From Betaproteobacteria bacterium (GTDB lineage Bacteria; Pseudomonadota; Gammaproteobacteria; Burkholderiales; SG8-41), in NCBI GenBank assembly GCA_025363575.1, contig JANYDM010000058.1:1-64000 (forward strand): a DNA stretch of 64,000 nucleotides, in the 5' to 3' direction. Positions 35,589 to 43,557 of the stretch are shown one piece after another. Under the pieces are notes generated by a model. It did not search any database and was not told the origin of the DNA. It saw nothing but the letters and a program-made list of their open reading frames with translations. Position 1 is the first letter of the stretch. Each line of letters begins with the position of its first letter. The position numbers and the translations under genes are program-made.

Positions 35589-36188
35589 ATTCAATCCAAC
35601 GCTCAACCAGCGTTGGATTTGTTTTGCGGCGTCAGCAATACCGATTTTGCGCGTACTCGAGAAGAGTTGGGCGCTGCAATTGACGTAGTCGCGCGCTAGC
35701 GCCACATTGACTTCACGCAAAGTCGCCTGAGCCTGTTGTTGTCCGAGCTTGTCCGATTTGCTTAAGAGAATATGCACCGGTACACCGGTCGGTCGCAGCC
35801 AGCCGATCAGCTGCCGATCGAGCTCGGTGAGCGGCCGCCGAACGTCCATGATCAGGATCACTCCGTACAACGACGCACGCGTCTGAAGATAACCGCCGAC
35901 GAGATCGTGCCAATGCGCCCGCTCGGCCGCAGGCACCGCCGCATAGCCGTAGCCTGGCAGGTCGACAAGATAGCGGTCGCTGCCGACACTGAAAAAATTG
36001 ATGTGCTGCGTGCGACCGGGGGTTTTGCTGACAAAAGCCATGCGCTTGCGTTGCGCGAGCGCATTTATCGCACTTGATTTGCCGGCATTGGAACGTCCAG
36101 CAAAAGCCACTTCCGCGCCGTGCGCGGGGGGCAGGGCGTGGGATTGCGCCACGGTAGTCACAAATTCGATATTGCGCAGTGTTGACAT
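35562..36188 (-). CDS. engB: Ribosome biogenesis GTP-binding protein EngB/YsxC
   Basis: An essential small GTPase of the TrmE-Era-EngA family acting in late 50S ribosome assembly. The 208 aa protein has G1 [14 protein letters not shown] (about residues 30-43), G2/G3 ([11 protein letters not shown], then DLPGYGYA), G4 LLSKSDK and G5 CSAQ. Length and motif spacing are normal. It is divergent from cytochrome c4 (60 bp), a neighbour pair also known in Pseudomonas. Its last codons overlap the terminator of a candidate convergent sRNA. Confidence 0.97.
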   Translation of the reverse strand: MSTLRNIEFVTTVAQSHALPPAHGAEVAFAGRSNAGKSSAINALAQRKRMAFVSKTPGRTQHINFFSVGSDRYLVDLPGYGYAAVPAAERAHWHDLVGGYLQTRASLYGVILIMDVRRPLTELDRQLIGWLRPTGVPVHILLSKSDKLGQQQAQATLREVNVALARDYVNCSAQLFSSTRKIGIADAAKQIQRWLSVGLNKKPPVKGE

Positions 36189-36266
36189 CGGTGTTGCCGC
36201 CTAGCCTCTAGGATGGGATTTCGATAGAATACGGCGTTTTCGGTTGCAATGTCGCAAGGGGATTTC

Positions 36267-36893
36267 ATGAGATTCGTTACGGCGCTGCTGGCAGCGATTT
36301 GCGCCTGTCAGAGTTTCACCGGTCTTGCTGCCGAGCCGGCCGCCAAGGCAGATCCGGCGCTGGCGCAGCCTATCGTCACCAAAGTCTGTGCGGCCTGCCA
36401 TGCGACGGATGGCAACAGCGTGAGTCCGGCCAATCCGGTGCTCGCCGGACAGCATGCTCAATATGTCGCCAAACAACTGGCCGATTTTAAAGCGAACAAA
36501 GACCGCAAGAACCCGGTGATGTACGGCATGGCGTCGGCACTGTCCGCACAGGACATGCAGAATCTGGGCGCCTATTTTGAAACTCAGAAACCCAAGAACC
36601 GTGCCGCCAAAGATCCGGCGCTCGTCAAGCTCGGGCAGCAGGTCTATCGCGGCGGCATCATGAGCAAGGGCGTGGCGGCATGTGCCTCATGCCACGGGCC
36701 GAACGGCGCCGGCGTGCCCGCCCAGTTCCCGCGCGTGGGTGGGCAGTACGCCGACTACTCGGCCGCGCAGTTGCAAACTTTCCGCACCGGCGAGCGGACC
36801 AATGACCCGAACCGGATCATGCGCTCAATCGCCGCTAAACTGTCGGATAGTGAAATCAAGGCCGTATCTGAATACATGGCCGGGCTGCGCTGA
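36267..36893 (+). CDS. Diheme cytochrome c4
   Basis: A periplasmic electron carrier that delivers electrons to terminal oxidases, often cbb3-type. The ATG at 36267 is preceded by AAGGGG at 6-bp spacing and opens a signal peptide (MRFVTALLAAICACQSFTGLAA), so it is preferred over the ATG at 36249. The protein has 208 aa. It has two class I heme domains, each with CxxCH (CAACH near residue 40, CASCH near residue 137), and matching distal Met residues (PVMYGMA; NRIMRSIA). The duplicated layout and length define c4. A terminator follows. Confidence 0.95.
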   Translation: MRFVTALLAAICACQSFTGLAAEPAAKADPALAQPIVTKVCAACHATDGNSVSPANPVLAGQHAQYVAKQLADFKANKDRKNPVMYGMASALSAQDMQNLGAYFETQKPKNRAAKDPALVKLGQQVYRGGIMSKGVAACASCHGPNGAGVPAQFPRVGGQYADYSAAQLQTFRTGERTNDPNRIMRSIAAKLSDSEIKAVSEYMAGLR

Positions 36894-36922
36894 GGCGCGG
36901 CTCCGAATTTTGTATTCGCAAG

Positions 36923-36947
36923 AAAGGCGGCTGAGGCCGCCTTTTTT
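36923..36947 (+). terminator. Rho-independent terminator after cytochrome c4
   Basis: A perfect 9-bp stem (AAAGGCGGC / GCCGCCTTT, TGAG loop) followed by TTT at 30 bp after the cytochrome c4 stop. It touches the hemL stop codon (36946-36948) and may work partly in both directions. Confidence 0.88.
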
Positions 36948-38247
36948 ATGTGCTTCGCGGCCGCTGCTTCGCGGCGGCGAAATAACTTCGCGCAGCGGCC
37001 AGCGTTTTTTCTATCGTGGAATCATCGTGAGCAGCCGAGACAAAACCGGCCTCGAACGCGGATGGCGCGAAATAGACACCCGCGGCGAGCATCGCGTGAA
37101 AGAACGCGTTGAACGCCGGCACGTCGCCTTGCATGACTTCCGAATAGCTGCGCGGCGGTGTCGCGCGAAAGTAAAGGCCGAACATTCCGCCGACGGCCTG
37201 CGCCGAAAATTCTATTTTGCCGGCGCGCGCCGCCGCAGTTAAACCGTCGGTCAATGCGCGCGTGGTGGTTGTGAGACGCTCGAAAAATCCAGGCGTATCG
37301 ATTGCCTTGAGCGTAGCGAGCCCGGCGGCAACTGCTACCGGATTGCCGGACAGCGTGCCGGCCTGATAGACGGGGCCCAAGGGCGCGATGAGGGCCATAA
37401 TGTCGCGCCGGCCGCCGAACGCGCCCAGCGGCATGCCGCCGCCGACGACTTTGCCCAGCGTGACGATGTCAGCGGTGATCCCGAACAAGCCCTGTGCGCC
37501 GCGTGGACCGACGCGAAAACCAGTCATTACCTCGTCAAATATCAGCAGTGTTCCATGGCGGTCGCACAGTTTGCGCAGCGCGGCGAGAAAAGCGCGCTCG
37601 GGCATCACCAGGTTCATATTGCCGGCGACCGGCTCCGCGATCACGCAAGCGAGTTTGTCGCCATCGCGCGCAAAGGCAGCCTCCAGCTTTTCGGTGTTGT
37701 TATATTCGAGCACCAGCGTATCCGCGGCGGTTGCGGCCGGAACGCCGGCAGAACTCGGATTGCCTAAAGTCAGCGCGCCCGAACCGGCTTTCACGAGCAG
37801 AGCATCCGCATGACCGTGATAGCAGCCTTCGAATTTCACGATCCGGGTGCGCCCCGTGAATCCGCGGGCCAGGCGAATCGCGCTCATCGTGGCTTCGGTT
37901 CCGGAACTGACCAGACGCACTTGCTCCAAGCCCGGCACGCGCTGGCATAACAACTCCGCGAGCTCGCATTCTCCCGCCGTTGGCGCACCGAAACTAAGGC
38001 CGTTATCGACCGCTTCGTGTACGGCCGCGATGACTTGCGGGTGCGCGTGACCAAGAATCAGCGGCCCCCACGACCCCACGTAATCTATGTATGCGGTGCC
38101 ATCCGCATCCCACACCTGCGCACCGCTGCCGCGTGTAATAAAACGGGGTGTGCCGCCAACCGACTGAAATGCGCGCACCGGAGAATTAACGCCGCCGGGA
38201 ATTACACGTTGTGCGGCATCGAACAATTCGTTGTTGCGCGAACTCAT
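36946..38247 (-). CDS. hemL: Glutamate-1-semialdehyde 2,1-aminomutase
   Basis: HemL converts glutamate-1-semialdehyde to 5-aminolevulinate in the C5 heme route, using pyridoxal phosphate. At 433 aa it has family length. The N terminus carries [13 protein letters not shown]. The substrate/PLP segments [16 protein letters not shown] and [12 protein letters not shown] are intact, and the PLP lysine lies in [17 protein letters not shown]. The start overlaps the thiE stop by 4 bp (ATGA), forming a thiD-thiE-hemL run also found in Pseudomonas. hemB, hemE and hemF of the same pathway are elsewhere in the window. Confidence 0.97.
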   Translation of the reverse strand: MSSRNNELFDAAQRVIPGGVNSPVRAFQSVGGTPRFITRGSGAQVWDADGTAYIDYVGSWGPLILGHAHPQVIAAVHEAVDNGLSFGAPTAGECELAELLCQRVPGLEQVRLVSSGTEATMSAIRLARGFTGRTRIVKFEGCYHGHADALLVKAGSGALTLGNPSSAGVPAATAADTLVLEYNNTEKLEAAFARDGDKLACVIAEPVAGNMNLVMPERAFLAALRKLCDRHGTLLIFDEVMTGFRVGPRGAQGLFGITADIVTLGKVVGGGMPLGAFGGRRDIMALIAPLGPVYQAGTLSGNPVAVAAGLATLKAIDTPGFFERLTTTTRALTDGLTAAARAGKIEFSAQAVGGMFGLYFRATPPRSYSEVMQGDVPAFNAFFHAMLAAGVYFAPSAFEAGFVSAAHDDSTIEKTLAAARSYFAAAKQRPRST

Positions 38248-38870
38248 GTCGTTGCGGCCTCGAATAGCCGGCAGAATCCGCGGGTGGCGGCCCCAATATC
38301 GGGCGCCTCAAACACGGCGGAAATTACCGCAACCGCATCTGCGCCGGCGGTTATCAATTCGCCGGCGTTGGCGAGGGTGATGCCACCGATCGCAACGATC
38401 GGTAAACCGAGCGCGCGCGCAGAGGGCAACAATGAGAGCGGCGCCCGCCCGGCGCCCGGCTTCACCGTCGATGCAAAGAAACTGCCGAATGCGATGTAAT
38501 CAGCGCCGTCAGTAGTGGCGGCGCGCGCGCGCCGCAAATCCGCGTAGCACGATGCGCCAACGATTTTCCCGGCGCCCAGGCGCAGACGCGCACTGCTCAC
38601 TGCGGCGTCATCCGCCCCGACGTGAACACCGTCCGCGCCGAGGGCGTGCGCCAGCTCGACGTCGTCGTTGACGATGAAAGCTGCATCATGGCGCCGGCAC
38701 AGATCGCGCAGAGCAGCGGCTTGTTCGCGGCGCACGGGGTCATCTACCGTTTTGTTTCGATATTGCAACAACCGCGCGCCGGCAGCCAGGGCACTTTCAA
38801 CCTCCGCCATTAGCAGCGCGGTGTCGGCAAGGTCCGGTGTTACGGCGTAGAGGCCTTTAATCGGCTTCAT
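38244..38870 (-). CDS. thiE: Thiamine phosphate synthase
   Basis: ThiE couples HMP diphosphate to the thiazole phosphate to give thiamine monophosphate. I chose the ATG at 38870 ([12 protein letters not shown]), 208 aa, with GAGG upstream at 12 bp. The ATG at 38882 (MSPLM) is equally open. The TIM-barrel motifs are clear: LLQYRNKT (diphosphate contact), [33 protein letters not shown] and [17 protein letters not shown], then [13 protein letters not shown]. The start lies inside thiD and the stop overlaps hemL, so the three genes are translationally coupled. Confidence 0.95.
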   Translation of the reverse strand: MKPIKGLYAVTPDLADTALLMAEVESALAAGARLLQYRNKTVDDPVRREQAAALRDLCRRHDAAFIVNDDVELAHALGADGVHVGADDAAVSSARLRLGAGKIVGASCYADLRRARAATTDGADYIAFGSFFASTVKPGAGRAPLSLLPSARALGLPIVAIGGITLANAGELITAGADAVAVISAVFEAPDIGAATRGFCRLFEAATT

Positions 38871-39696
38871 CAGCGGGCTCATCCTCGCGCGCCCAGAAAA
38901 GGCGATCGGGAATGTGCTGGCCCATCCCGGGCCTGAACGCGGCTTTCAGCGTTTGCCACGTGTACTCCTGCGCGTCTTTCACAGCGTCGCTGATGCTGAG
39001 GCCGTTGGCGATGGTCGCGGCGATTGCCGATGCGAGCGTGCAGCCCGAGCCATGATAAGTGGCGGGCAGGCGCTCCCAGCTGTCGGTGCGCACCACGCCG
39101 TCCTGTCCATACAAAGTGTTGACAACGAGCGGCGTGTTTTCATGCGTGCCGGTAATCAGCACATACTCGCAGCCCATCGCCAATATACGCCGCGCGCATT
39201 CGCCGAGATCGATGTCGTCCTCGCCGTCTTCCTGCGCGAGCCGGCGCGCCTCCAGGCTATTGGGCGTGAGTATTGTGGTCTGCGGTATCAACAACTCGCG
39301 TAGTGCTACAAGGGTTTCATCGGTGACAAGCTCGTCACCGCGGCCGGACGCGAACACCGGATCGAGCACCAGCGGGATTTCGGGATAATCGGAAACCACT
39401 TCCGCGATTGCCGAGATGTTTTCAGTGCTGCCGACCAGCCCGATTTTGAAGGCCGCGACCGGCATGTCTTCGAGTACGCAGCGCGCCTGATCGGCCACCC
39501 ACTCCGCGTCGAGCGCCATTACCTCTTCGACGCCCATCGTGTCCTGAATGGTAACAGCCGTGACGACGGACAACGGATGGCAACCCATGCTGGCGAGCGT
39601 CATCACATCGGCCTGCAGGCCGGCCCCGCCGCTCGGGTCAGTCGCTGCGAACGCGAGTACGATCGGCGGCAGTGCAGAGGGCGCTGACGGGTTCAT
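38857..39696 (-). CDS. thiD: Hydroxymethylpyrimidine/phosphomethylpyrimidine kinase
   Basis: ThiD phosphorylates HMP and HMP-phosphate to HMP diphosphate for thiamine synthesis. The 279 aa ribokinase-fold protein has FAATDPSGGAGLQADVMTLA near the N terminus (substrate loop) and the anion hole GSGCTLASAIAATIANG with the catalytic Asp region near residue 220. It overlaps thiE and is divergent from rubredoxin across 76 bp. No TPP riboswitch-like structure was seen in that short gap. Confidence 0.96.
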   Translation of the reverse strand: MNPSAPSALPPIVLAFAATDPSGGAGLQADVMTLASMGCHPLSVVTAVTIQDTMGVEEVMALDAEWVADQARCVLEDMPVAAFKIGLVGSTENISAIAEVVSDYPEIPLVLDPVFASGRGDELVTDETLVALRELLIPQTTILTPNSLEARRLAQEDGEDDIDLGECARRILAMGCEYVLITGTHENTPLVVNTLYGQDGVVRTDSWERLPATYHGSGCTLASAIAATIANGLSISDAVKDAQEYTWQTLKAAFRPGMGQHIPDRLFWAREDEPADEAD

Positions 39697-39713
39697 GCTA
39701 CAAGGGGGATTTA

Positions 39714-39743
39714 TTGTTCAAATGCCGAGCATGTCGCTAAAAT
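39714..39743 (+). promoter_or_regulatory. Candidate sigma70 promoter of the rubredoxin-glyoxalase pair
   Basis: TTGTTC (39714-39719), an 18-bp spacer, and TAAAAT (39738-39743), 29 bp before the rubredoxin ATG. A perfect inverted repeat AAAATG-A-CATTTT at 39739-39751 overlaps the -10 and start region, where a repressor could bind. Confidence 0.55.
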
Positions 39744-39772
39744 GACATTTTAACCTGATTTAGCAGCCGACC

Positions 39773-39961
39773 ATGACCGCGACGGACGTGAATGTTTTCA
39801 AAACGTATATGTGTCTTATCTGTGGTTTCATCTATGACGAAGCGGCCGGTTTGCCGGACGAAGGAATAGCAGCAGGTACGCGCTGGGAGGATGTGCCGAT
39901 GAACTGGACCTGTCCCGAATGCGGCGCGCGCAAGGAAGATTTTGAAATGGTGCAGGTGTGA
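39773..39961 (+). CDS. rubA: Rubredoxin
   Basis: A 62 aa one-iron electron carrier. Two knuckles bind the iron: [12 protein letters not shown] (Cys14, Cys17) and [14 protein letters not shown] (Cys47, Cys50), with the usual aromatic residues and the GTRWEDVP segment between them. It may pass electrons in alkane hydroxylation or oxidative-stress reduction; nothing nearby decides between these. It is divergent from thiD, an order common in beta- and gammaproteobacteria, and its stop overlaps the glyoxalase GTG start by 4 bp (GTGA). Confidence 0.95.
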   Translation: MTATDVNVFKTYMCLICGFIYDEAAGLPDEGIAAGTRWEDVPMNWTCPECGARKEDFEMVQV

Positions 39962-40347
39962 GATTTTTGCACACCATGCTGCGCGTCGGCGATCTGGAGC
40001 GCGCGATTGATTTTTACACCGGCGTGCTCGGCATGCGCCTCCTGCGCCGCAAGGATTACCCTGACGGCCGTTTTACCAATGTGTTCGTCGGCTATGGGGA
40101 CGAGGCGCATGAAGCGGTCGTCGAGCTCACGCACAACTGGGACACGAAGAGCTACGATCACGGCACCGGTTTTGGCCATCTCGCGATCGAAGTCGACGAT
40201 GCGTACAAGGCGTGCGAAGAAGTGAAGAAACGCGGCGGCAAGGTCGCGCGTGAAGCGGGGCCGATGAAGCACGGCACCACCGTAATTGCGTTCGTCGAAG
40301 ACCCCGACGGTTACAAGATCGAATTCGTCCAGCGCAAGCCGGCTTAG
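39958..40347 (+). CDS. gloA: Lactoylglutathione lyase (glyoxalase I)
   Basis: GloA converts the methylglyoxal-glutathione hemithioacetal to S-lactoylglutathione in the cytoplasm. The 129 aa sequence is the short bacterial form. Metal ligands are visible as His5 (RFLHTML), a Glu in AVVELTHNW, a His in GFGHLAIEV and a Glu in GYKIEFVQ. This short single-domain form is typical of nickel/cobalt-dependent bacterial enzymes. The start is GTG, overlapping the rubredoxin TGA, so translation is coupled. It converges with rsmA 10 bp away. Confidence 0.96.
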   Translation: MRFLHTMLRVGDLERAIDFYTGVLGMRLLRRKDYPDGRFTNVFVGYGDEAHEAVVELTHNWDTKSYDHGTGFGHLAIEVDDAYKACEEVKKRGGKVAREAGPMKHGTTVIAFVEDPDGYKIEFVQRKPA

Positions 40348-40357
40348 CGCCGGGCTG

Positions 40358-41137
40358 CTACGCGGTCGTTTTTCCGTCCGTCAGATAGTCGGCAAGCGCG
40401 ACGAACTGCGCGACGGATAGTTCCTGCGCGCGGGCGGCAGGCGCGATGCCCAGCGATTCGAAAGCCGTTTGCGTCACCAGTTTCCTGAGCGAATTGCGCA
40501 ACGTCTTGCGCCGCTGCGAAAACGCCGTCGCCACGACGGCGGTAAATTGTCGTTCGTCGCGGGCGACCCGCGGCTGCGGCCGCAGCGGGATCAATCGCAC
40601 CACCGCCGAGTCCACTTTAGGTACCGGATCGAATGCCGCCCCCGGCACATCGAGCAGCTTTTCCATGGCAAAGCGGTATTGCAGCATGACCGACAGCCGT
40701 CCGTAGTTGCTGTCGCCCGCCGCGGCGACCATGCGCTCGACGACTTCCTTCTGCAGCATGACGTGGATATCGTTGATAAGGTCAGTGCAGTGTGCCAGAT
40801 GAAACAGCAGCGGCGTCGAAATATTGTAGGGCAGGTTGCCGATGATGCGCAGCCCGCTGCCGAGAGACGCGAAATCGAACCGCAGCACGTCGGTTGCGTG
40901 CAGGTTCAGCTGCGCGCCGAACTCTTGTTGCAGAGACTGCGCGAGATCTCGGTCGATTTCAATTGCATCCAGCGACCCGGCAGCGGCCAGCAGCGGACGC
41001 GTAAGGGCGCCGAGCCCGGGCCCGATTTCGACGAGCCGCTCGCCCGGCCGGGGCCGAATCGCGCCGATGATGGCTGCAATCGCCGATTCGTCGACCAGAA
41101 AGTTTTGCCCGAATCTTTTGCGTGCCCGGTGCTTCAC
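40358..41137 (-). CDS. rsmA: 16S rRNA dimethyladenosine transferase
   Basis: RsmA (KsgA) dimethylates two adjacent adenines in helix 45 of 16S rRNA during 30S maturation. The 259 aa protein has the N-terminal RKRFGQNFLVD, the SAM motif VEIGPGLGALTRPLL and the catalytic NLPYN (in GNLPYNISTPLLFHL). The C-terminal helical domain contains FSQRRKTLRNSL. It is the last gene of lptD-surA-pdxA-rsmA on the minus strand, an order shared with E. coli and Pseudomonas. Confidence 0.97.
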   Translation of the reverse strand: MKHRARKRFGQNFLVDESAIAAIIGAIRPRPGERLVEIGPGLGALTRPLLAAAGSLDAIEIDRDLAQSLQQEFGAQLNLHATDVLRFDFASLGSGLRIIGNLPYNISTPLLFHLAHCTDLINDIHVMLQKEVVERMVAAAGDSNYGRLSVMLQYRFAMEKLLDVPGAAFDPVPKVDSAVVRLIPLRPQPRVARDERQFTAVVATAFSQRRKTLRNSLRKLVTQTAFESLGIAPAARAQELSVAQFVALADYLTDGKTTA

Positions 41138-41157
41138 AATTTGAGAGTGCGCACGCG

Positions 41158-42144
41158 TCAGACTTTGCCGCGCGCAAGCGCGGCGCCGAGCTCGATCGCG
41201 CTGCGCAGGCTGCCGGCGTCGATGCGGCCTGTTCCCGCGAGGTCGAGGGCGGTGCCGTGATCGACTGAGGTGCGAATGATCGGCAAGCCCAGCGTCACGT
41301 TCACGCCGCTGCCGAAGCTCGCGTATTTGAGCACGGGCAGGCCCTGGTCATGGTACATCGCCAGCACGCAATCGAAATCGCGCAGGCGTTCCGGGTTGAA
41401 CAGCGTGTCAGCTGGCAGCGGCCCGGTCAATTGCATGCCATCAGCGCGCAAGCGTTCGAGCAGGGGAATAATGACATCAATTTCCTCGCGTCCGAGGTGT
41501 CCCGATTCGCCCGCGTGCGGATTGAGGCCGGCGACCACGATGCGCGGTGCCGCGATGCCGAAGCGCGCGGCCAGGTCGCGGTGCAGTACGCGCAGCGTCT
41601 GTTCCAGACTATGCGCGGTAATGTGCTGTGCAATGTCCTTCACCGCCAGGTGCGTGGTGGCAAGCGCAACGCGCAGCCCGCCGCCGACCAGCATCATCAC
41701 GACATGCGGCGTGTGCGTGCGCGCCGCAAGAAACTCCGTATGCCCGGTAAACGCAATGCCGGCGTCATTGATGATGCCTTTGTGTACAGGGGCCGTCACC
41801 ATTGCGCCGAAGCGGCCGCTAACGCAGCCGTCAATCGCTGTCTCAAGCGTTTGCAGTACATAAGCCGAGTTGGCGCGGTTCAATTGTCCAGCGCTTACCG
41901 CCGCCGCAAGAGGGATGTCAACGACCTGCATGGCGCCCGGCGCAAATGAAGACTCGCGACCCTGCTCGAACGGCACAGTCCGCCATGGCAACCCGAGCTG
42001 CCGCGCCCGCTGCTCGAGCATGGCGGCATTGCCAATTACCGCGAGATGTTCGGTCTGCGCCTGCTGCGCGAGAATTACGCAGAGGTCCGGACCGATACCG
42101 GCGGGCTCGCCGCACGTGAGCGCGATCACGGGAGCAGGGTGCAT
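41158..42144 (-). CDS. pdxA: 4-hydroxythreonine-4-phosphate dehydrogenase
   Basis: PdxA oxidises 4-phosphohydroxy-L-threonine with NAD in the DXP-dependent pyridoxal phosphate pathway. The 328 aa protein starts with ALTCGEPAGIGPDL. Metal-binding His residues lie in APVHKGIINDAGIAFTGHTE, NPHAGE and AMYHDQGLPVLKY. It follows surA after 90 bp and precedes rsmA by 20 bp. The 90-bp gap holds only a weak ACGCG/CGCGT repeat and no clear promoter. Confidence 0.97.
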   Translation of the reverse strand: MHPAPVIALTCGEPAGIGPDLCVILAQQAQTEHLAVIGNAAMLEQRARQLGLPWRTVPFEQGRESSFAPGAMQVVDIPLAAAVSAGQLNRANSAYVLQTLETAIDGCVSGRFGAMVTAPVHKGIINDAGIAFTGHTEFLAARTHTPHVVMMLVGGGLRVALATTHLAVKDIAQHITAHSLEQTLRVLHRDLAARFGIAAPRIVVAGLNPHAGESGHLGREEIDVIIPLLERLRADGMQLTGPLPADTLFNPERLRDFDCVLAMYHDQGLPVLKYASFGSGVNVTLGLPIIRTSVDHGTALDLAGTGRIDAGSLRSAIELGAALARGKV

Positions 42145-42234
42145 TGATCTGTTCGTGATGAGGGCCCCCGTTTATGCCGTGTCACGCGGTTATTAACGCG
42201 TAGACGCTCAGCCTGCTCTGTTTTGGCGCGCGGG

Positions 42235-43539
42235 CTATTTTTCTTCTAGCCGGTATTCGACGAACGCCTTGTCGCGCAGCTGGCGCAGCCATTCCTGGAA
42301 TGCCTCGTCGCCTTTTTGGGCACGCAACGACGTGCGCGCCTGAAGGCGTTGTTGCTGCTTGGACATGTCTTCGTTGCGCCGCTCGATAACCTGTATCAGG
42401 TGCCAGCCGAATGGCGAGCGCACCGGGGCGCTGATCTCGCCGGGTTTGAGCGCATTCATCGCCTTTTCGAATTCCGGCACGGTATCGCCCGGCGACAGCC
42501 AGCCGAGGTCGCCGCCGCGCGACGCGCTGGCATCTTCCGACTGCAGACGCGCCAGCTGCGCAAAATCGACGCCGTTGTCGAGCCGTTCCTTGAGCTTGAC
42601 CAGGCGTTCGCGCGCGTCGTTCTCCGAGACGACCTCGGTCGTCTTGATCAATATGTGTCGCGGATGGGTCTGCGACACGATGACCGGCCCGCTCTGGCCG
42701 CGGCGGTCGTTGACACGCACAATATGCAGCCCATTCGGGCTGCGCAGCACGCCGCTGGTCTCGCCCGGCTTCATGCCCTTGACGATGTCGGCAAATATCG
42801 TCGGCACGCGAGCGAGCTCGCGCCAACCCAATGCGCCGCCTTTTTCCGCGTCGGGTGCTTCCGAGAAGCTGGCGGCAACCAGCCGGAAGTCCGCGCCGCC
42901 CTTGAGTTGCGCCAGCGCTTTCTCAGCACGCGAGCGGCGCTCGGTCAGCTGCTCGGGACTTGCCTGCTCGGGCACGCGGATCAGGATATGCGACAAATCG
43001 AACTCATCCGGCTGGCTGTCCGCCGTCTTGAGCAGGTTGTCGATCTCGCTTTCGGCCACCGTGATCTTGTTGTCGACCTCGCGTTCGCGCAGCCGCGAGA
43101 GCGCGATTTCGTCGCGTATGTCTTCACGAAATTTGGCGAAACTGACACCGTCGCGCTCGAGCGTTTCGCGCATTTGCGCGGGCGAGATCTTGTTTTCCTC
43201 AGCGATGCGCGCGATCGTTTTGTCGAGTTGCCCGTCGTCGACGCGCAAGCCGGTTTCTCTAGCTAGCTGCAGCTGGACCCTGGTATAGATCATGCGCTCG
43301 AGCACCTGCTTCTCGAGCACGTCGGTCGACGGGGTCGGGGTACCCTGCTGGCGCAACTGCGTGATGACGACTTTCATCCGGTCGTCGAGATCGCGGCGCG
43401 TGATCACCTCTTCATTCACCACCGCTACGATGCGGTCCAGCAAAACGACGCGCCCAGCGGGCTGCTGGGCGATGGCAGTCGGCGGGCCTGACAATGTCAG
43501 GACGACGACCATAGCTGCAGAAATGCAGAAAATTTTCAT
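42235..43539 (-). CDS. surA: Periplasmic chaperone / peptidyl-prolyl isomerase SurA
   Basis: SurA escorts unfolded outer-membrane proteins through the periplasm to the BAM complex; LptD is a known client in E. coli. The 434 aa protein has a signal peptide cleaved near AIAQQ (about residue 25), an N-terminal chaperone domain (about 26-170) and two parvulin domains (about 180-280, FDLSHILIRVP; about 290-385, HPRHILIKTTE). A C-terminal helix packs on the chaperone core. It lies 18 bp after lptD, so chaperone and client are co-expressed. Confidence 0.97.
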   Translation of the reverse strand: MKIFCISAAMVVVLTLSGPPTAIAQQPAGRVVLLDRIVAVVNEEVITRRDLDDRMKVVITQLRQQGTPTPSTDVLEKQVLERMIYTRVQLQLARETGLRVDDGQLDKTIARIAEENKISPAQMRETLERDGVSFAKFREDIRDEIALSRLREREVDNKITVAESEIDNLLKTADSQPDEFDLSHILIRVPEQASPEQLTERRSRAEKALAQLKGGADFRLVAASFSEAPDAEKGGALGWRELARVPTIFADIVKGMKPGETSGVLRSPNGLHIVRVNDRRGQSGPVIVSQTHPRHILIKTTEVVSENDARERLVKLKERLDNGVDFAQLARLQSEDASASRGGDLGWLSPGDTVPEFEKAMNALKPGEISAPVRSPFGWHLIQVIERRNEDMSKQQQRLQARTSLRAQKGDEAFQEWLRQLRDKAFVEYRLEEK

Positions 43540-43557
43540 GTGATGATTGTCAGCGTG

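Noticed and set aside
39697..39772. TPP riboswitch before thiD
   Set aside because: The divergent gap is 76 bp and has neither the conserved thi-box sequences nor a suitable fold.
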